Program-made: the position numbers and the translations under genes | Shown here: positions 60,357 through 64,000 of the stretch, piece by piece | Position numbering within the stretch: position 1 is the first letter of the stretch | Layout of the letters: each line of letters opens with the position of its first letter | The notes under the pieces: model-generated | The model's database searches: none | Told to the model about the DNA's origin: nothing | Seen by the model: only the letters and a program-made list of their open reading frames with translations | From: MWH-TA3 sp044353905 | GTDB taxonomy: Bacteria; Actinomycetota; Actinomycetes; Actinomycetales; Microbacteriaceae | Length of the DNA: 64,000 nucleotides | Assembly (NCBI GenBank): GCA_044353905.1 | Contig: JBILBA010000001.1 | Location: 202,527-266,526 of the forward strand | Reading direction: 5' to 3'

Positions 60357-60914
60357 TTAACTTTCGGTGTCGATGAACGAAAACGCCAGCATGTGGCAGA
60401 TCGCAAGATGTGCGTCCTCGATGCGTCCCATGTGCTGTTCCGCGACGTTGATGTGCAGAGTCGCGACCGTTCCCAGCGTTCCACCATCTCGACCGGTCAG
60501 AGCGACGGCGTGTGCCCCCGCTGAGTCCGCGAAACGAAGAGCTCGAATCACGTTTTCCGAGTTGCCCGAACCACTAATCGCGATCACGACGTCGCCCGGC
60601 GCGATGAAGTTCCGCAACTGCTCTTCATAGACGATGTCGTATCCGACGTCGTTGCTATACGCCGAGATGGTCGATGTGGCGTCAGTAAGCGCGATGACTC
60701 GGAACTTGGCGTCGCGTTCGTAGCTCGCACCCTTAAGCAGGTCTGTCGCAAAGTGCGACGCGGTCGAGGCGCTCCCGCCGTTTCCGCACGTGAAAATCGT
60801 TCGCCCGTCGGCGCGGGCGGTGACGAGTAACTCTCGGAGGGCCGAAACGGCATCGAGGTCAATCGAACCCAACGCCGAGGTCAGCGACTCTCGGTAAGAA
60901 TCAAAATAGGTCAC
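60357..60914 (-). CDS. SIS domain isomerase (GmhA-like)
   Basis: A 185-residue SIS-domain protein like sedoheptulose-7-phosphate isomerase: TCGNGGSASTASHFATDLLKG, AISGSGNSENVIRAL and EQHMGRIEDAHLAICHM (metal/substrate residues Glu, His). It overlaps the ROK kinase gene by 14 bases, so the two are made together and likely act in sequence on a sugar phosphate. No other heptose-pathway gene is in the window, so the true substrate is open. Confidence 0.82.
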   Translation of the reverse strand: MTYFDSYRESLTSALGSIDLDAVSALRELLVTARADGRTIFTCGNGGSASTASHFATDLLKGASYERDAKFRVIALTDATSTISAYSNDVGYDIVYEEQLRNFIAPGDVVIAISGSGNSENVIRALRFADSAGAHAVALTGRDGGTLGTVATLHINVAEQHMGRIEDAHLAICHMLAFSFIDTES

Positions 60915-61749
60915 GGGTTAGCTCCTTCGCGCCGAGGTGAACGCCTTCGCTGTCGAATCTCGATGTCGTGATGACGGGGGCCATGTGGCTCCAGCTCTCT
61001 AGTTCACGACTGACGCTATCAGTCAGACTTTTCGTCAGGCGGGTGCCGACCCGCGAGACACCTCCGCCGAGAACGATAACCGACGGGTTGTAGAGCAGGA
61101 TTGCGTGGCTCAGCCCTCGGGCGAATACTCGCGAATACTCGGCGAGAAAATCGTCGTCGGCAAACAATTCAATCGCGGGTCGGCCGTGGTCCTGTTCGAT
61201 CCAAAAACCACTGCACATTCTCTCGAGACACCCCATCCGCCCGCACGAACAGACTTTCGGGTCGTCGCTGACACGAGTGTGCCCCAATTCGCCGGCTTCG
61301 TTAGACGCTCCGCGCAGGATGCGCCCGGAACTGATGACCCCCGCGCCGATGCCCGTCGACACCGTCACATAGACCAGGTCGTCGAAACCGTGGCCGCCGT
61401 GGTGGAATTCGGCGAGCGCCCCGATCTTGGCGTCATTGTCGACCGCGATGGGAAGGTCGAGCGTGTCGCGGGACCACGTACTGAAATCGAAACCACTCCA
61501 GCCCGAAACATGAACTGAACGTTTTACCGTCGCCGTTCGAAAGTCGACGGGACCGCCGAACGAGACACCCACCGCGAGGGCAGCGGTACCGCCGGACTCC
61601 AGGTGTTTTTGGTAGAACGCGACCGCGCGCTCGAGGTTTTCAGTCGACCCGGTCGTCGGCCACGATTCGAGCCCGCGCACACCGTCATCGTCCGTGATTG
61701 CAACCGCGCACTTTGTGCCACCAATGTCGATGGTCAGCGTTGTCGCCAT
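60901..61749 (-). CDS. ROK family sugar kinase
   Basis: A 282-residue ROK protein: ATP-binding TLTIDIGGTKCAVAITDD, substrate region VSFGGPVDF, catalytic VDNDAKIGALAEF, the zinc site CSCGRMGCLERMCSG and IVLGGGVSRVG. No helix-turn-helix domain, so it is a kinase rather than a repressor. Typical substrates are glucose, N-acetylmannosamine or related sugars. Coupled to the GmhA-like isomerase by a 14-base overlap. Confidence 0.88.
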   Translation of the reverse strand: MATTLTIDIGGTKCAVAITDDDGVRGLESWPTTGSTENLERAVAFYQKHLESGGTAALAVGVSFGGPVDFRTATVKRSVHVSGWSGFDFSTWSRDTLDLPIAVDNDAKIGALAEFHHGGHGFDDLVYVTVSTGIGAGVISSGRILRGASNEAGELGHTRVSDDPKVCSCGRMGCLERMCSGFWIEQDHGRPAIELFADDDFLAEYSRVFARGLSHAILLYNPSVIVLGGGVSRVGTRLTKSLTDSVSRELESWSHMAPVITTSRFDSEGVHLGAKELTRDLF

Positions 61750-61832
61750 CGATCCACCCCCGTCAGTTCACCCCATTGTAGGGCTGGGCGACCGAGTGGC
61801 ACGGGCAAGCGTGGGACAGGTAGCGTGAGACG

Positions 61833-62456
61833 GTGAACACCGACATCACCGAGTGGGTTGCCTCGAACGGTTTTGACGAGCGACAGCCAGCTGACCCCGT
61901 CACGTTGCTTCTGCACGGTTACGGGTCGCACGAACAGGACTTGCCCCCGATTCTGGAGTGGCTCGGGCTTTCGACGCCGTGGGTTTCCCCCCGCGCACCG
62001 ATTGTTCTTCCGAACGGCGGTTTCGCGTGGGCGCCCATCACGATCCCGGGTAACCCCGATCCCGACGACACCGCAGTTGCAGCCGATGGGCTGTGGCGAT
62101 GGCTGGACGAGCACGTGCCCGTGGCCCCGATTGTCGCAATCGGTTTCTCGCAGGGCGGATTCATGGTCAGCCAGTTGCTGCGCACTCGCCCCGACAGAAT
62201 CGCGAAGGCGGCGATGCTCGCCGGGTTCGTCGCGGGGACGCCTCAACCCGCCGACCCCGAACTCGTCGCGGCAAAGCCCGCCGTGTTTTGGTCGCACGGA
62301 ACCGCCGACACCGTCATCGTTCCGGCGGCCGTCAAGCGCACCTCCGAATTCCTTCACACTCACACCACGGTCATCGACAAGGCCTACCCCGGGCTGGGGC
62401 ATTCGATCGACGAGCGCGTGCTGGACGACCTACGCGAGTACCTCGCTTCGGCGTAG
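61833..62456 (+). CDS. Phospholipase/carboxylesterase family alpha/beta hydrolase
   Basis: A 207-residue serine hydrolase of the Abhydrolase_2 type: LLLHGYGSHEQDLPPI, the nucleophile Ser107 in IAIGFSQGGFM, the Asp in SHGTADTVIVP and the His in YPGLGHSID. GTG start with TAGCGT 6 bases upstream and no ribosome-binding site. Esterase activity is likely, natural substrate unknown. Confidence 0.85.
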   Translation: MNTDITEWVASNGFDERQPADPVTLLLHGYGSHEQDLPPILEWLGLSTPWVSPRAPIVLPNGGFAWAPITIPGNPDPDDTAVAADGLWRWLDEHVPVAPIVAIGFSQGGFMVSQLLRTRPDRIAKAAMLAGFVAGTPQPADPELVAAKPAVFWSHGTADTVIVPAAVKRTSEFLHTHTTVIDKAYPGLGHSIDERVLDDLREYLASA

Positions 62457-62465
62457 TCTTCACTC

Positions 62466-62804
62466 ATGAACAAAGAGTCACAAATTCGTTTTTGGATCTT
62501 CCTCGTGTTGGCCGGCATCGGACTTGTCACCGCCATGGTGTTCAATGGGATCGCCGTCATGAGCGGTCAGGACTACGCCGCGGCCTGGTTCGGCACCGCC
62601 GTGGACTGGGTATTGTCGGCGGACCTCTCGGTCGTCGCCATCGCGTCGGTCGTGTTCATGCTTGCGGAGGCCCGTCGGATCGGGATGAAGCGCGTCTGGC
62701 TCTACATCGCACTTTCCGGTGTCACGGCGATGGCGTTTACGTTCCCGCTATTTTTAGCGATGCGCGAGCGGCACCTTGCTGGTGTCGCCACGCCACAACG
62801 ATAA
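62466..62804 (+). CDS. DUF2834 family membrane protein
   Basis: A 112-residue protein with three membrane helices (FWIFLVLAGIGLVTAMVFNG, SADLSVVAIASVVFML, WLYIALSGVTAMAFTFPLFLAMRER). The last-helix pattern FTFPLFLAMRE is typical of DUF2834; role unknown. TAGTCT, which includes the stop of the esterase gene, lies 6 bases before the ATG. Its 3' end overlaps the convergent DUF998 gene by 68 bases. Confidence 0.78.
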   Translation: MNKESQIRFWIFLVLAGIGLVTAMVFNGIAVMSGQDYAAAWFGTAVDWVLSADLSVVAIASVVFMLAEARRIGMKRVWLYIALSGVTAMAFTFPLFLAMRERHLAGVATPQR

Positions 62805-63360
62805 CGATCGACAGGTAGAGCACCTGCGCGACGGCGATGACCCGTTCCCACAGACCGACCATCGGCTGCTCGGGGTTTGTCCACACCGACAAGAACGCGA
62901 TCGATCCGACGGTGAAAATCAGCGTCGCGGAAATCGCTGCGACGGGGCGCACAATCCACGGGTAGGTGCGGTCAAACCGCATTGAAAACAGCGGCCACGC
63001 CGACATCAGAACGAAAGTCGCAATCGCAAAAACTCGGTGCCAATAGGACGACGAGTCTTGGGATGGCGTGGCAAAGAACGTCAGCCCATAGGTCGTGAGC
63101 CCGGCGACAAAAATCGTGATGCGACCCGGCATCGATAAGACCGGTGACCACACGGCGGCGATAAGCGACAGCGTGCCGCCCAAGAGAAAGAACGAGGATT
63201 GCACCCATTTGACGGGTGAGTCATCCGCAGCAAGGTCGCTGATTGTTTTGGTGACGTGGTCGTATCCGGGCCACAGAGAACCGGCAACCACCCAACCCAT
63301 CACGGCTTGAACCGGTCCGACGATTGCGGCGAAGAGGGCGGGACTTCCGACAAAGTTCAT
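62737..63360 (-). CDS. DUF998 family membrane protein
   Basis: A 207-residue protein with six helices and the family segments YDHVTKTISDLAADDSP and TFFATPSQDSSSYWHRVFA. DUF998 proteins are common in actinobacteria; their function is not known. The ATG at 63360 lies 19 bases after the DUF2236 gene stop on the same strand, so the two may be one transcript. Confidence 0.8.
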   Translation of the reverse strand: MNFVGSPALFAAIVGPVQAVMGWVVAGSLWPGYDHVTKTISDLAADDSPVKWVQSSFFLLGGTLSLIAAVWSPVLSMPGRITIFVAGLTTYGLTFFATPSQDSSSYWHRVFAIATFVLMSAWPLFSMRFDRTYPWIVRPVAAISATLIFTVGSIAFLSVWTNPEQPMVGLWERVIAVAQVLYLSIVIVVAWRHQQGAARASLKIAGT

Positions 63361-63379
63361 GACAACAGCCTACGAGTCG

Positions 63380-64000
63380 TCACAGCACGCCGATTCGCCT
63401 AAGTCGATCGAGCGCGCCATCTTCAATCGGACTCTCTGGCCCAATCGCCACTCGAATCAACCGCAAAACAGCCCGCGTCAGCGGAACCACAAGCCATCGC
63501 GGTTTCGCCGTAAGCCCCAGCATCGCCCGAAACTCGGGGCGCATCGAGACCACGGCGGCGTCGAAGAGCAGGCGATAAATTGGGCGGACCGGCAACGGCA
63601 GCGGCGGGCGACGGATGAACCCGACGACTGCCGTTGTCGATTCGCTAGACACGAGCACGCCCCGTCGCCACAAATCCGTGATGATGTCGTCCATCTCGCG
63701 TCGCGTTGTGGGTGTCGTGTTGAGTCCGAGCGGCGCGACGGAACGCCCCCACTGCTCGACATAGTTGTCGGCGGGCGATGCGGCTGACCCTCGAGGAATC
63801 GGTGTCGCGGCGTACATTTCGTGTGCGACGAGGAATGATTCCATGAACGCGACGTGCACCCACAGCAAGAGGTCAGGGTCGGCCGCTCGATAGGGACGCG
63901 TCTCGTTGTGCCCCGTGTCGTACGTGCCGGTGACGCGATCGTGAAGTCGGTTCACACGGCTGGCTTCGTTGTGGACGGCCTCGTGGCTTCCGAACGTCGT
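63380..64000 (-). CDS. Oxygenase MpaB-like (DUF2236) protein, 5' part outside window
   Basis: The reading frame stays open to the right edge (first visible residues TTFGSHEAVHNEASRVNRLHD), so the start is beyond 64000. About 206 residues are seen. DPDLLLWVHVAFMESFLVAHE is the histidine-bearing helix of the DUF2236/MpaB family, members of which are haem-dependent latex-clearing-type oxygenases or oxidases. Activity of this one is unknown. Confidence 0.78.
   Translation of the reverse strand, partial: TTFGSHEAVHNEASRVNRLHDRVTGTYDTGHNETRPYRAADPDLLLWVHVAFMESFLVAHEMYAATPIPRGSAASPADNYVEQWGRSVAPLGLNTTPTTRREMDDIITDLWRRGVLVSSESTTAVVGFIRRPPLPLPVRPIYRLLFDAAVVSMRPEFRAMLGLTAKPRWLVVPLTRAVLRLIRVAIGPESPIEDGALDRLRRIGVL

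Overview
The window looks like a piece of chromosome from a high-G+C actinobacterium, most likely in or near the Microbacteriaceae. Pointers are CarD, fused IspDF, a GlnR-type orphan regulator, a MutT1-type Nudix-phosphatase fusion, Flp/Tad genes with DUF4244, DUF2332/DUF3048 proteins, LAxTG sorting signals and many start codons that seem leaderless. Family names come from motif recognition by eye; no database search was run. The DUF3048 gene at the left end and the DUF2236 gene at the right end run off the window. No gene-free stretch exceeds 300 bases.

Left part (1-33.4 kb) is mostly housekeeping: envelope proteins, msrB, the coupled set topA-tmk-holB, a Flp/Tad locus, a class A penicillin-binding protein, dacB, a DsbA-like protein, the chain carD-ispDF-cysS-rlmB, gpmA, a YgfZ-type protein, then glnR-ppk-mutT1. 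tRNA genes for Thr (two), Pro and Lys lie here. The Tad locus is split: its pilin-like part (7.2-8.0 kb) and its ATPase/membrane part (11.2-12.8 kb) are separated by an ACC deaminase gene and an acetyl-CoA synthetase gene.

Middle part (33.5-48.7 kb) is accessory. The 3' half of tRNA-Lys is repeated as direct copies at 46.45 and 48.69 kb, so two segments (about 12.9 and 2.2 kb) are bracketed by attachment-site-like repeats, with no integrase in between. The large segment has visibly lower G+C and carries a compact catabolic module: tartrate/malate-type dehydrogenase, fluoroacetate-dehalogenase-like hydrolase and M20 hydrolase on one strand; a complete Dpp-type peptide importer with an S9 peptidase on the other; a TetR regulator; and a higher-G+C glycerate kinase. 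The small segment carries an LAKTG-anchored surface protein and a second TetR regulator.

Right part (48.7-64 kb) has a GNAT enzyme, an amine oxidase with a dimethylglycine-dehydrogenase-like protein, a 5'-truncated LAPTG surface-protein gene, a UbiA-type prenyltransferase, a CPBP protease-like protein, a heterodimeric ABC exporter, a GmhA-like isomerase overlapping a ROK kinase, an esterase and several small membrane proteins of unknown function.
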